Positions 32,432 through 41,981 of a stretch of 64,000 bases of DNA are shown here, in pieces. The stretch is from assembly GCF_004340975.1 (NCBI RefSeq), contig NZ_SLXA01000003.1, forward strand, positions 186,001 through 250,000, given 5' to 3'. The position numbers and the translations under genes were made by a program. A model generated the notes under the pieces. That model saw only the letters and a list, made by a program, of their open reading frames with translations, did no database searches and was not told the DNA's origin. The DNA is from Frisingicoccus caecimuris (GTDB lineage Bacteria > Bacillota > Clostridia > Lachnospirales > Lachnospiraceae). The number at the start of each line of letters is the position of its first letter. Positions within the stretch are counted from its first letter, which is position 1.

Positions 32432-33439
32432 ATGTCATATATTCGATTTGAAAATATAAGTAAGAGTTTTGGAAAGAATGAAGTTTTGAAGAATATTGAC
32501 CTGGAGGTGGAAAAGGGACAGTTGGTGACGCTCCTGGGACCTTCCGGCTGTGGAAAAAGTACATTACTCCGATGTCTGTCGGGACTTGAAACGGTGACCT
32601 CCGGCAAAGTGTATCTCGATGGTAAGGATATTACCAATGTCAATCCAAAGGACAGAGATATCGGTATGGTATTTCAGCAGTACAGTCTTTTCCCGAATAT
32701 GGACGTGGCCCAGAATGTGGCCTTTGGCCTTAAATTAAAAAAGGTTCCGAAGGAAGAAATCACAAAGCGGGTGGAAGAGATGGTGGATATTGTTGGTCTG
32801 TCCGATCATCTGCACCATTATCCGGCTCAGATGTCCGGTGGTCAGCAGCAGCGAGCTGCTCTGGCCCGCGCGATGGTGACTCATCCAAAGGTGTTGCTTC
32901 TTGATGAGCCATTGTCGGCCATTGATGCATTGCTCCGTCATTCGCTTCAGGTGGAAATTCGCCGTATTCAGAAGGAGATGGATATTACAGCGATTTTCGT
33001 AACCCATGACCAGGACGAGGCGATGGTTATGTCCGATGTGATTCATCTGATGTATAAAGGCAAGATTGAACAGTCGGCCGCACCGACCCAGATGTATACC
33101 CAGCCGATATCCAAATTTGCGGCAACTTTTATCGGTCACTACAACATCATGCCGATGGAAGATTTCCAGAAATTGACCGGAAAACAGGCGGATGCCAAAG
33201 ATGTGGCTTTCCGTCCTGAGATTGTGGAAATCAGTACGCAACCGATAGAAAAAGAAGGTTATCTGACGATGAAGGGAAGAGTTTTCGTCAGCCTTCCACA
33301 TGGAAATGTGCTTCGTTACGCAGTACTTTGCGGTGATAAGCAAGTGGATGTGGACGTATTATTCAAAAAAGCTACCTTGATTGAAAATAATACGGATGTA
33401 TATCTGTCTTTCAAAGAAGACGATTGTATCTTTTTGTAA
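32432..33439 (+). CDS. ABC importer ATP-binding protein
   Basis: A 335-residue ATPase of the polyamine/iron class. Walker A is GPSGCGKST (residues 36-44), Q-loop VFQQYSLFPNMDVAQNV, signature MSGGQQQR, Walker B VLLLDEPLSAID, and the switch His in VTHDQDEAM. After about residue 235 a TOBE-like regulatory domain follows (VAFRPEIVEI; GRVFVSLPHGNV). It energises the two permeases just upstream. Confidence 0.94.
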   Translation: MSYIRFENISKSFGKNEVLKNIDLEVEKGQLVTLLGPSGCGKSTLLRCLSGLETVTSGKVYLDGKDITNVNPKDRDIGMVFQQYSLFPNMDVAQNVAFGLKLKKVPKEEITKRVEEMVDIVGLSDHLHHYPAQMSGGQQQRAALARAMVTHPKVLLLDEPLSAIDALLRHSLQVEIRRIQKEMDITAIFVTHDQDEAMVMSDVIHLMYKGKIEQSAAPTQMYTQPISKFAATFIGHYNIMPMEDFQKLTGKQADAKDVAFRPEIVEISTQPIEKEGYLTMKGRVFVSLPHGNVLRYAVLCGDKQVDVDVLFKKATLIENNTDVYLSFKEDDCIFL

Positions 33440-33453
33440 AAAGTAAAGCGGCG

Positions 33454-33499
33454 CTGCCGCATCAGTGGTTGGTAAATCACAGGTGCGGCAGTTTTTTTT
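33454..33499 (+). terminator. Terminator of the ABC importer operon
   Basis: CTGCCGCA (33454-33461) pairs with TGCGGCAG (33484-33491), followed by eight T. Confidence 0.88.
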
Positions 33500-33641
33500 G
33501 CCGGCTCAACGGATTTTTTCAATTCTTTTTAGAAATTCTTCAGTATTTATACATCATTTTTTCACAACTTCCGAATATAATAATAAGAGTAGGAAAGGTC
33601 AATGGGGAAACACTTTTTGGAAAGGGTGAATATAATAACTG

Positions 33642-34283
33642 ATGGATAGAGAAGTATATTACGAGAGCAATAATGTTCTTGATTTGAAAGATTATGAACG
33701 AATGATGGAAACGATTAAAAACACACCGGAAAACCGCCTGAGTAAGATCAGCAAAATCCGTAAAATATATTTTAACGATGATATTAATTATCTGGAGGAT
33801 GGGCTGGATAATGCTTCCTCGGATAAAGATGTATACAGTATTGTCATGGTGGATTATGATACGGAGCATCTGATGGTTGAGCGAAAAAGCCGTAGATCCG
33901 GTATGATTTATAAAGATTATGCACCGATAACGTCTCAGGAGTGTCGGAAAATTTTCAGGGGTGATGTACGGTGGTTGAAGGAAAGCAGTTATCCTCTCTT
34001 AAAAAATCTGTATTTAGAAATTACAGTGAATCTTCGAACGATTGGCGTTGTTGTGGATTATGAGCGTCAGCGATTCAAAGTGCATAACAGCAACGATTAC
34101 ATACAGTTTGATTTATCGGTCCGGTCCATTTATGGGCGGAAGGGCGATCTGCTGGCGGATCAGATGGATATGAAAGAACGGCTGGATGCGGGGCATGTGG
34201 TCATGACTTATAAGCAGAGTATTCATATTCCGCCGATTTTCAGATCCGTATTGGCGTTGGTGCCGAAGGCAGAAGTTTCATAA
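33642..34283 (+). CDS. VTC-like polyphosphate polymerase-domain protein (probably degenerate)
   Basis: A 213-residue protein that fits the VTC (triphosphate tunnel) pattern: NVLDLKDYERM at the N-terminus, KIRKIYFND, an ExK motif (ERK at 80-82) followed by MIYKDYAPITSQECRKI, and GVVVDYERQRFKVHN with FDLSVRS near the end. VTC domains make polyphosphate or bind it. The segment before ERK, which normally has an RxR pair, reads VYSIVMVDYD, and the protein is shorter than usual. Activity is therefore doubtful. The ribosome binding site AAAGGGTG is rather far (13 bases) from ATG 33642. TATAAT at 33576 may be a -10 box. Confidence 0.6.
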   Translation: MDREVYYESNNVLDLKDYERMMETIKNTPENRLSKISKIRKIYFNDDINYLEDGLDNASSDKDVYSIVMVDYDTEHLMVERKSRRSGMIYKDYAPITSQECRKIFRGDVRWLKESSYPLLKNLYLEITVNLRTIGVVVDYERQRFKVHNSNDYIQFDLSVRSIYGRKGDLLADQMDMKERLDAGHVVMTYKQSIHIPPIFRSVLALVPKAEVS

Positions 34284-34296
34284 CGAATAAAAATTT

Positions 34297-34339
34297 CAGG
34301 GAGACTATGATGCTTAAGTGTCATAGCCTCCCTGTTTTA
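34297..34339. terminator. Bidirectional terminator between the VTC-like gene and the aminotransferase
   Basis: A 14-base stem with one mismatch (34297-34310 with 34321-34334), TTTT on the plus side and AAAAATTT on the other. It serves both convergent genes. Confidence 0.8.
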
Positions 34340-34346
34340 ATAAGAA

Positions 34347-35444
34347 TTATCCAAGTAGTTTTTGTATAACAGCCAGTAGTTCGTCATTTTTATCCGGCAT
34401 CATGATACAGAAGCGGAAGTACTTATTATTCAGAAATGGGAAGTCCGAGCAGTCCCGAATCATAAGTTTTTTCTGAATGGCCGCTTCAAAAACATCCATA
34501 GCTGTGACATCATCTTTTAGAATTTTCAAGAGGATGAAGTTGGCTTTTGGCGGATAATAGGTAAGGCCGCTGAAATTGTCCAGCGTTCTGCAGATTCGTT
34601 CTCTCTCAGAAGAGATGAGCTGGCGGGTATGGGCGATGTACTCTTCGTCGGTAAACATGATTTCACCGGCGATGGCGGCCAGGGTATTGATCGTCCAGGG
34701 ATCCTGGTGTCCAACGACTTCTTTGATCAGGTCTCGATTACCGCAGACAGCGTAGCCGAGACGGAGACCAGGGGCGGCGAAAAACTTGGAGATGCCTCGA
34801 AGAACGATGATATTATTATAATACTGGGCCAGCGGAATAGCTGTAATATCCTGGAGATTTCCGGCAAATTCCACATAGGTCTCATCCACAAGAACATAGA
34901 TGCCGTTCTCTTTGCATGTGTCCAGAATCTGGCGCATATCAGAACGGGAAATGGCTGTGGACGTCGGGTTATTCGGGTTACATATGATCAGTAAGTCAAT
35001 GGTTTCGTTCAATTGTCTGGAAAGTGCGTCTACATGGATGGAAAAGCCATGACTCTCGTCCAGTCGATAATAGCGGGAAGTGCCGCCGGCCAGAGTGACT
35101 TCACGCTCATATTCGGAATATGTTGGTCCGAGAATAAGGGCTTTGTGGGGCTTTAATATCTGAATAAACAGGGAAATCAACTCAGTGGAGCCGTTTCCCA
35201 CGATGATATTCTTAAAATCAGTATCCACATAGGAAGCTATGCATTTTCTCAGAGAGGTATATTCCCTTTCAGGATAGCCGGTAATATCGTCAATGTGCCG
35301 GGCGAGGGTCGTACGCAGCTTCGGAGAAATACCAATGGGGTTGACATTGGCTGAAAAGCTGGTAATTTCTTCCCTCGGAATATGGTAAATTTCCTCGATT
35401 TTCTCAAGGTCGCTGCCATGAAAATGTTCGGATTTCTGTGTCAT
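34347..35444 (-). CDS. Class I/II aminotransferase, CobD/HisC-like
   Basis: A 365-residue PLP enzyme with the layout of threonine-phosphate decarboxylase (CobD) or histidinol-phosphate aminotransferase. HGSDL near the start and FSANVNPIG are the CobD/HisC N-terminal pattern; CNPNNPTS, DETYVEF and the PLP Lys in RGISKFFAAPGLRLGY are present. If CobD-like, it would make aminopropanol phosphate for cobalamin, which the eut lyase needs, but no other cob gene is near. The start at 35444 is set by GAGGTG just upstream; the longer form from 35474 would include that site. Confidence 0.85.
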   Translation of the reverse strand: MTQKSEHFHGSDLEKIEEIYHIPREEITSFSANVNPIGISPKLRTTLARHIDDITGYPEREYTSLRKCIASYVDTDFKNIIVGNGSTELISLFIQILKPHKALILGPTYSEYEREVTLAGGTSRYYRLDESHGFSIHVDALSRQLNETIDLLIICNPNNPTSTAISRSDMRQILDTCKENGIYVLVDETYVEFAGNLQDITAIPLAQYYNNIIVLRGISKFFAAPGLRLGYAVCGNRDLIKEVVGHQDPWTINTLAAIAGEIMFTDEEYIAHTRQLISSERERICRTLDNFSGLTYYPPKANFILLKILKDDVTAMDVFEAAIQKKLMIRDCSDFPFLNNKYFRFCIMMPDKNDELLAVIQKLLG

Positions 35445-35468
35445 AATATTACACCTCATTACTTTTTG

Positions 35469-35498
35469 TTGCACCAGTCTTCATTGTAGTGGTATAAT
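35469..35498 (+). promoter_or_regulatory. Sigma-A promoter of the DUF5717-DUF5716 operon
   Basis: TTGCAC (35469-35474), 18-base spacer, TATAAT (35493-35498). It lies in the 106-base divergent region with the aminotransferase gene. Confidence 0.65.
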
Positions 35499-35550
35499 CT
35501 ATATTAGTACATTTCATTTAAAAATGCAAATGATAAACAGGAGAGAAACA

Positions 35551-38500
35551 TTGAAAGAAAAGATAAATTTATTGTCTAAAGGAATATTTGAATATGGTTG
35601 TCCGGATATTCATGTTTCGGAGGAATCCATTTGTCTGGAGGTTGAAGCCGGCAGCAGCTTTTCGGGAGAATTCCGGGTCTATGCTACGAATGGTATTGAT
35701 GTGCGTGCCAAAGTCTTTTCTTCCAATAAGCAGATGCGCTGCACGGAGACAGATATTATTGGAACGGATAACCGGATTCATTTTACGTTTATGGCGGAGA
35801 ATATGGAGCCGGGAGACAAGGCGGAGGGACATATCAGTATTATCAGCAATGGAGGAGAGCTTCAGGTACCATACCGGGTATCTGTGCGTTCTCCTTACTG
35901 TATGACCAGCTTTGGTGAAGTTGGAAACCTGGAAGAATTTTCAAGACTGGCTGCCGAGCATTGGCAGGAAGCTGTCAATCTGTTCAAGTCTGCGGATTTC
36001 CCGAGAGTCTTCCTCGTAAATAAAATTCATGCCCATATTTATGAAAAACTGATGAAGAGCCGGAATGTCAATCAGGCGTTGGAGGAATTTCTTTATACAT
36101 TAAAGAAAAAACAGAAGGTGACGATTTCGGTAACTCAGCGGGAAATTATTCAGAATAATCTGTCGGAGGCTTTCAGTGATAAGTTGGTTCTGGAAAAGAA
36201 CACTTGGGGCTATCAGGAGATTTTTATTCATGCCGAGGGGGATTTTTTAAGCGTTTATAAAAAGCGGCTGACAACTCAGGATTTTCTGGGCAGCTATTAT
36301 GAACTGGAATATTTTATCAATCCGGAATTTTTAAAGCGGGGCCGTAATTCCGGCCGTATCGTGCTTTCGACCTTTTCCCAGTCTATAGAGATCAAAGTAT
36401 GTTGTGATCAGGAGGTTTTCCGTGAGGAGGATGAACCGCATGCTTCAATTCGCAGCAGCATTTACAATATTGAACGGCGGTATCTGGACTGGAAAGCCGG
36501 AAAAATTGATATGGACACGTGGAGCCGGGAGAGCAGAGAAGATGTGGATTGCTGCCGGAATAATAGTGATTCCGTCCGTTATGCCCTTTTGGAGGCTCAT
36601 TTTTTGATGACCATTGGTGAGGAAGAGGGTGCAAAGGATATTGTCAGCCACATCAATGGTCGGGAACTTCGGAGAAACTGTCTGCTGGAATACTGTTATT
36701 ATATGTATATTACGTCTCTCTACCGCAGAGAACCGGATTATACCCACTACGTTATTCAGCGGATGTGGGAGTTTTATGAAGGCCAGTGTGACCGGTGGGA
36801 GCTTTTATGGATGCTGATACAGCTGGATGAACGGCTGATGGGCGGCGGCGTTCATACCTTCAAAAGGATTAAAGCAGAGTTTGAACGGGGATGCCACAGT
36901 CCTTTAATGTATCAGGAGGCGCTGCATCTGGCCAACGAGGATCCGTCGATGGTGCGGGAACTGGATGCCTTTGAGGCGCAGCTGCTTCATTGGGGGACAA
37001 GGTATGAGACACTAAGCGCTTCCTTGATGTATCAGTTCGCAGATCTGGCTGTGAGAGAGCGGAAATATCGTCCATTGGTGCTCCGGTCCATGATGCGGTT
37101 ATGCGAACGCCATGAGAATAAAGAATTTCTGGCGGCTGTATGCAGCATGCTTATGAAAGGACATTTGATTGATAAAAAATATAATGAATGGTATCTGAAA
37201 GGAATTCTTCATTCTGTAAAATTGGCGCGGCTATATGAATTTTATATGCAGTCTCTGGATGAGGAAGCGGTGAAGGAACTTCCGTCAGCAGTGCTTTATT
37301 ATTTTAATTATAATAATCAGCTGGACTGGAAGCGGAAGGCCTTTTTATATCGATATATTATCCGTCATCGCCAGAATCAGGAACGGATTTATTATTCCTA
37401 TGAGAATATTATGAAAGCCTTTACCTATGAACAGCTCAGTCTGGGACATATCGATGCCAATCTTGCCGAACTTTACAAGTTTTATATTACCCGGGATAAG
37501 ATGAACAGTAAGCTGGCCAGAGAGTTGCCGGATATCATGTTTAAATATCAGATTCAATGCAGTCATCCGGGGATCATCAGTGTGGTGGTCTCGATGCGGG
37601 AGGTAGACCGGGAATTTATTTATCCGGTGGAGAATGGCAAAGCCTATGTGGATATTTTCATGGATGAGTATAATATCGCCTTTGAGGATATGGATGGCAA
37701 CCGATATGTGCGCACTGTGGAATATACTATGGACAAATTGATGGACGAGTCCGAATTTATCAAGGACTGTTATGAATTGTGTCCGGAAAATGTCAAGGTG
37801 TTGCTGAACCGGAGCGAACGGGCGCTGAAATATCAGATGATTGATGATACGTCCATCGAAATTTTTAAACGAACTTTAAAGATTCATTATATCAGCAATG
37901 AGTATCAGAAAAATATTTTAAAAAATCTGATTGATATTTACTATGAAAATTATGAAGGAGAGACCCTTGAAAAATACCTGATCCGCTTGGATATTCATTT
38001 GCTTGGAAGTGAAGAGCGGGGAAGTATCATTGAATATTATATCCAGCGGGGTTTTTATGAAAAAGCCCTGGAAGCCATCAGCGAATATGGTTATGAAAAT
38101 ATCCGGGATAAACGGCTGATGCGGCTGACTTCCCGGATGATCCGGAAGCGGAATTATGAAGAGGATGGGCTTCTTTTAGAGATGGCTTTCTACACATTTA
38201 AGGCGGGCAAATATGACGAGAGTATTCTTGAATATCTGAATCGGTATTATCTTGGAACAACGAAGGATTATATGGATATCTGGAAAGCTGCTGTCGGTTT
38301 TGAGGTGGAAGTCCATCAATTAGAGGAAAAAATGCTCTGTCAGGTTTTATTTACTGAGGATATGGTAGAAGAAAGCAGTCCTGTGTTTGATTCCTATTAC
38401 CGGATGCGGCCGAATATTAAAATTGTCCGGGCCTATCTTGCTTACAATGCCTATAGCTGTCTGGTGAAAGATACGGAACTAAAAGAGAATCTTTTCCAGT

Positions 38501-39093
38501 ATATGGAGATTGAAATGGATCAGATGGACCGGGGACGGGATATCTGCAGTCTGGCAATCTTAAAATATCTTTCGGAGCCTGCTCATGGTGAGAATCAGTA
38601 CAGCGATTGGATTCGTCGTGAAGTGCGCAGATTTATGAGCCGGGGTATCATGCTTCCGTGGTTTAAATCATTTATGAATCTGACGGATATTCCGCGGGAA
38701 CTGCTGGATAGAGTGTTTGTTACATTCATAACGAATCCGGAGCATACGGTCAAGGTGCGTTACCGGATTCAGTCAGATGCGCAGGACAGTGAATGGAAAG
38801 AAGAAAATATGCAGAATGTATACGGCGGTATTTTTGTCAGCTCCTGGCCGTTATTTGCCGGTGAGAAACTTATCTGGCAGGCGCTGGATGACGATGGAGA
38901 AGACATTACCGTGACGGAGAGCCGGGAGATTCAGAGGGAAGCTGATGGAGAGCGGACACCTGTCGGCGGTATGGATTATATTAACCGCATGATTCTTCAG
39001 AAAGATTTCAATGACTATGATGCACTTTATCGGACAGCCTGCGAATATAGCCGGAGAAAAGCTGTAGCAGGCGAAGTGTTTGATTTACTTTAG
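35551..39093 (+). CDS. DUF5717-family large helical-repeat protein
   Basis: An 1180-residue protein of unknown function that I recognise as the DUF5717 type conserved in Lachnospiraceae. Residues about 10-110 look like a beta-sandwich (CPDIHVSEESICLEVEAG; GGELQVPYRVSV), and a second sandwich lies at 180-290. The rest is mostly helical, rich in Tyr/Arg/Glu, with TPR-like spacing. No signal peptide, no membrane segment, and no catalytic motif are visible. TTG 35551 is preferred (AGGAG seven bases upstream); ATG 35524 has no site. It is followed 16 bases later by the DUF5716 gene, its constant partner. Confidence 0.8.
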   Translation: MKEKINLLSKGIFEYGCPDIHVSEESICLEVEAGSSFSGEFRVYATNGIDVRAKVFSSNKQMRCTETDIIGTDNRIHFTFMAENMEPGDKAEGHISIISNGGELQVPYRVSVRSPYCMTSFGEVGNLEEFSRLAAEHWQEAVNLFKSADFPRVFLVNKIHAHIYEKLMKSRNVNQALEEFLYTLKKKQKVTISVTQREIIQNNLSEAFSDKLVLEKNTWGYQEIFIHAEGDFLSVYKKRLTTQDFLGSYYELEYFINPEFLKRGRNSGRIVLSTFSQSIEIKVCCDQEVFREEDEPHASIRSSIYNIERRYLDWKAGKIDMDTWSRESREDVDCCRNNSDSVRYALLEAHFLMTIGEEEGAKDIVSHINGRELRRNCLLEYCYYMYITSLYRREPDYTHYVIQRMWEFYEGQCDRWELLWMLIQLDERLMGGGVHTFKRIKAEFERGCHSPLMYQEALHLANEDPSMVRELDAFEAQLLHWGTRYETLSASLMYQFADLAVRERKYRPLVLRSMMRLCERHENKEFLAAVCSMLMKGHLIDKKYNEWYLKGILHSVKLARLYEFYMQSLDEEAVKELPSAVLYYFNYNNQLDWKRKAFLYRYIIRHRQNQERIYYSYENIMKAFTYEQLSLGHIDANLAELYKFYITRDKMNSKLARELPDIMFKYQIQCSHPGIISVVVSMREVDREFIYPVENGKAYVDIFMDEYNIAFEDMDGNRYVRTVEYTMDKLMDESEFIKDCYELCPENVKVLLNRSERALKYQMIDDTSIEIFKRTLKIHYISNEYQKNILKNLIDIYYENYEGETLEKYLIRLDIHLLGSEERGSIIEYYIQRGFYEKALEAISEYGYENIRDKRLMRLTSRMIRKRNYEEDGLLLEMAFYTFKAGKYDESILEYLNRYYLGTTKDYMDIWKAAVGFEVEVHQLEEKMLCQVLFTEDMVEESSPVFDSYYRMRPNIKIVRAYLAYNAYSCLVKDTELKENLFQYMEIEMDQMDRGRDICSLAILKYLSEPAHGENQYSDWIRREVRRFMSRGIMLPWFKSFMNLTDIPRELLDRVFVTFITNPEHTVKVRYRIQSDAQDSEWKEENMQNVYGGIFVSSWPLFAGEKLIWQALDDDGEDITVTESREIQREADGERTPVGGMDYINRMILQKDFNDYDALYRTACEYSRRKAVAGEVFDLL

Positions 39094-39109
39094 AGAAGAG
39101 GATGTGTTT

Positions 39110-41257
39110 ATGGATAATCGAATAAAAGAACTGATTTTAGGATACGATCTGTGCAATGATTATATCCAGATCAGCTGCTATAACCAGAAAACACAGGATA
39201 TGGATACCATCTGTTATATCGGAGAAAAGATGATGGACCGGATTCCAGCGGTTCTTTGCCGTCTCTATTCCGATCGTTCATGGGTCTGCGGTTATGAGGC
39301 ATGGAAAGCAGTCAATGAACATCGTGGGGTGTTGGTGGAGAATTTTGTCGATGCGCTGGAGCCGGAACAGAGCATTACGGTTGACGGCGATATCTATTCC
39401 GGTGCCGGACTGGTACGGATTTTTATGCAGGAAAGCCTGAAATTGTTAACCAAGTATTATCCTCATTGGGCAGTGGGGCAATTGACCGTGTCCGTGGAGA
39501 AACTGGGCAAAAATACAGTAGAGGCACTGAAGGCGCTGAGCGCTGAGATGAATTTTGATGAGAGTCGGTTATCTGTGATCAATCATGTTTCGGCCTATGA
39601 GCATTATGCTCTGAACCAGAAACATGAATTGTGGCAGCATGATGTGGGATTATTTGATTATTCCCACAGGGGGATGACTTACTATCATCTGGCTATATCA
39701 AAAAAAAGGATGCCGGTGACCGTCATGGCGACGACAGTCCCGCTCACCGAATATTTTGACGGCAGCGAGATCGGACAGATGGCGCCTCCTGAGCTGGACC
39801 GCAGATTTTTAGAAGTCGTCCGGCAGGTAACAGCAAATAAAATTATTTCTACGGTTTATTTGACCGGCGAAGGATTTGAAGGCAATTGGGCAAAGATTTC
39901 GCTGAAAAATCTCTGTCATCACCGCAAGGGCTTTATTGGCTCCAATATTTTTTCACGGGGAGCCTGTTACTATAGCCTGTTGGCAGCAGGATTGCTGGAA
40001 GAGGGCAGTTTTATTGCGCTTAATGACGATGTGATTTCCAAGACCATCTATATTCGGGGTAGTAAAAAACGAGAGATGATGAATCTGGAGCTTGTTCAGG
40101 CGGGTCAGATTTGGTATGATGTCCAGGCAGAAGCCTTTTTTATACCGGATGGTATGGATCATGTGACTATTCATCTGATGGATTATTTAAGTAAACGAGA
40201 ACGTTCATTTCAGATCCCGCTGCAGAGCTTTGGAGGGGATGAAAAACGTCCGGATAAAACAAGATATTTTCATATCCAACTTTGTTTTGACGATGCATCC
40301 AATTGCCGGGTTTCGCTGAAAGATATGGGATTTGGGGAATTTTATCCGGCATCCGATCAAGCGGCGGAGCATGTATTTGATATTTATGACGAGACATTTG
40401 ATGATAAGGAAGTTCATGAGCCGGGACGTCTGATTCTGACGGATGGACGGCAGAATATGGTGCCTTATTATTTTGGCTTAAGCGGTATACGCGTTTACAG
40501 TCTGGAGCAGCTCTGCTATTACATTTATCATCATATCTATACGGTCAGCACGGAAACCTTCGGCGATGGCTTGTTTTACTGGATTGAGAAAAATCTGGGA
40601 GAAAGGGCACTGGTCAAACGTCTCAGAGAGGCAAAGAAAAATGGGCGGACACTGAAAGAAATGGTGCGGCTCATTCTTATGTCAGTGGATTATTATTCCA
40701 AAGAAGAGATACACCAGCTACAAAAGACCATCGAAGAGATTGAGATGCAGAATCCGATTGAAACCCGTAAGGTGGAAGCGGATAATTATCTGCGTTATGG
40801 ACGTCCGCTGGAAGCGCTGGCTGTGTATAAAAAGGTAGACTTGATGATGGAAGATTCGGAAGACATGGTGACAAAGGAATTCCAGGGAAATGTTTACCAT
40901 AATATGGGAATTGCCTTTGCGCGTCTGGCAAATGGGGAAGCGGCTCTGGCCTGTTTTAAAAAGGCTTATGAGAGAAATGGTTCGGAGGCCTCCAGAGACG
41001 CCTGGCTGATGATGTTGAAAATTCTGGGCAGAGAGGAAGAAATGCTCCAGGAGACGAATCGCATGATACTTTCACCGGATATTCTTGAGCGGATCAATCA
41101 GCGGTTCAAAGATGCGGAGCATAGTTTTGAAGCGCAGCCAGTCAGCGAAATGCTGGAAAAAATGAAAGATATACACAGTGAAAGTCAATGGGATGAAATT
41201 TGTCCGGAGGTGCTTGCATGGCTGGAAAAGGAGAAAGGAGAGTATCGGGGTTTATAG
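39110..41257 (+). CDS. DUF5716-family protein with Hsp70/actin-like ATPase pattern and TPR tail
   Basis: A 715-residue protein. The N-terminal half fits an Hsp70/actin nucleotide fold: phosphate-1-like LGYDLCNDYIQIS at residues 10-22, phosphate-2-like LFDYSHRGMTYYHLAI at 181-196, and an adenosine-loop-like YLTGEGFEG (250-258) followed by NIFSRGACYY (279-288). The final third is helical with TPR-like repeats (GRPLEALAVYKK; YHNMGIAFARLANGEAALACFKKA). Function is unknown; a chaperone-like ATPase working with the upstream DUF5717 protein is my inference. ATG 39110 follows GAAGAGG by eight bases. Confidence 0.75.
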   Translation: MDNRIKELILGYDLCNDYIQISCYNQKTQDMDTICYIGEKMMDRIPAVLCRLYSDRSWVCGYEAWKAVNEHRGVLVENFVDALEPEQSITVDGDIYSGAGLVRIFMQESLKLLTKYYPHWAVGQLTVSVEKLGKNTVEALKALSAEMNFDESRLSVINHVSAYEHYALNQKHELWQHDVGLFDYSHRGMTYYHLAISKKRMPVTVMATTVPLTEYFDGSEIGQMAPPELDRRFLEVVRQVTANKIISTVYLTGEGFEGNWAKISLKNLCHHRKGFIGSNIFSRGACYYSLLAAGLLEEGSFIALNDDVISKTIYIRGSKKREMMNLELVQAGQIWYDVQAEAFFIPDGMDHVTIHLMDYLSKRERSFQIPLQSFGGDEKRPDKTRYFHIQLCFDDASNCRVSLKDMGFGEFYPASDQAAEHVFDIYDETFDDKEVHEPGRLILTDGRQNMVPYYFGLSGIRVYSLEQLCYYIYHHIYTVSTETFGDGLFYWIEKNLGERALVKRLREAKKNGRTLKEMVRLILMSVDYYSKEEIHQLQKTIEEIEMQNPIETRKVEADNYLRYGRPLEALAVYKKVDLMMEDSEDMVTKEFQGNVYHNMGIAFARLANGEAALACFKKAYERNGSEASRDAWLMMLKILGREEEMLQETNRMILSPDILERINQRFKDAEHSFEAQPVSEMLEKMKDIHSESQWDEICPEVLAWLEKEKGEYRGL

Positions 41258-41258
41258 C

Positions 41259-41831
41259 ATGAAAGAGATGTTAGATGCAGAGATATTGATTGATTCGCCG
41301 GTGATTGCGGCGATTAAGGACGAACAGGGACTGGCCGAATGCCTGAAAACGGAATGTCAGGTCATCTTTATCCTGTTTGGTAACGTATGTAATATTGGCG
41401 AGATTGTTAAAAGGATAAAGGATAGCGGTAAAATAGCAATCGTCCATATGGATTTGATCACGGGGTTAAGCTCCAAAGAAATTTCTGTGGATTTTATAAA
41501 AAAAGTAACTCAGGCAGATGGTATCATCAGTACCAAACCAATGATGGTGAAGCGAGCAAAAGAGTTGGGGCTTCTGACAATTCAGAGATTTTTCATCATT
41601 GATTCGATCGCACTGGAGAATTCCAAGCGTCAGATTGAAGTATATCATCCGGATTGTGTGGAGATCATGCCGGGAATCATGCCGAAGATTTTGAAGGATA
41701 TCCGTAATTTTGTCAGTGTTCCTGTGATCGCAGGCGGACTTTTAACAGATAAAAAGGATGTTATGAGTGCTTTATCTGCCGGTGCAGATGCCATCTCCAC
41801 GACGAACAGAACGTTGTGGAAAATGCAATAA
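41259..41831 (+). CDS. glpP: Glycerol-3-phosphate-responsive antiterminator GlpP
   Basis: A 190-residue GlpP. The TIM-barrel-like sequence contains SPVIAAIKDEQGL, VHMDLITGLSS, ADGIISTKP, CVEIMPGIMPK and PVIAGGLLTDKKDV, all family motifs. With glycerol-3-phosphate bound, GlpP binds leader RNA and lets polymerase pass a terminator. Such a leader with a strong hairpin lies directly downstream (41881-41960), ahead of the glycerophosphodiesterase. ATG 41259 is set two bases after the DUF5716 stop with only a weak GGGG site, so translation may be coupled. Confidence 0.93.
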   Translation: MKEMLDAEILIDSPVIAAIKDEQGLAECLKTECQVIFILFGNVCNIGEIVKRIKDSGKIAIVHMDLITGLSSKEISVDFIKKVTQADGIISTKPMMVKRAKELGLLTIQRFFIIDSIALENSKRQIEVYHPDCVEIMPGIMPKILKDIRNFVSVPVIAGGLLTDKKDVMSALSAGADAISTTNRTLWKMQ

Positions 41832-41845
41832 TATGTGTTTGACCA

Positions 41846-41874
41846 TTGCATTTAAAGGGCAGAAGTGCTATTAT
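41846..41874 (+). promoter_or_regulatory. Promoter of the glycerol-phosphate operon (extended -10)
   Basis: TTGCAT (41846-41851), 17-base spacer, TATTAT (41869-41874) preceded by TGC, giving an extended -10. The transcript would start near 41881, leaving a leader of about 100 bases. Confidence 0.7.
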
Positions 41875-41910
41875 AAAAATACATAGTGTAACGCTTTAGA
41901 GAGTGAGAGA

Positions 41911-41960
41911 GGCGAAATGGGTAGTTCGACGGGGCTATCTGTTTCGCCTTACATTTTTTT
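41911..41960 (+). terminator. Leader terminator, probable GlpP antitermination target
   Basis: A stem of up to 14 pairs with G-T wobbles (41911-41924 with 41935-41948), then TTACATTTTTTT. It lies between the promoter and the start of the glycerophosphodiesterase gene. The leader 5' of it is purine-rich (GAGAGTGAGAGAG), like GlpP-dependent leaders of Bacillus. Confidence 0.7.
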
Positions 41961-41981
41961 AAAAAAAGTGAGGGAAAAGTG

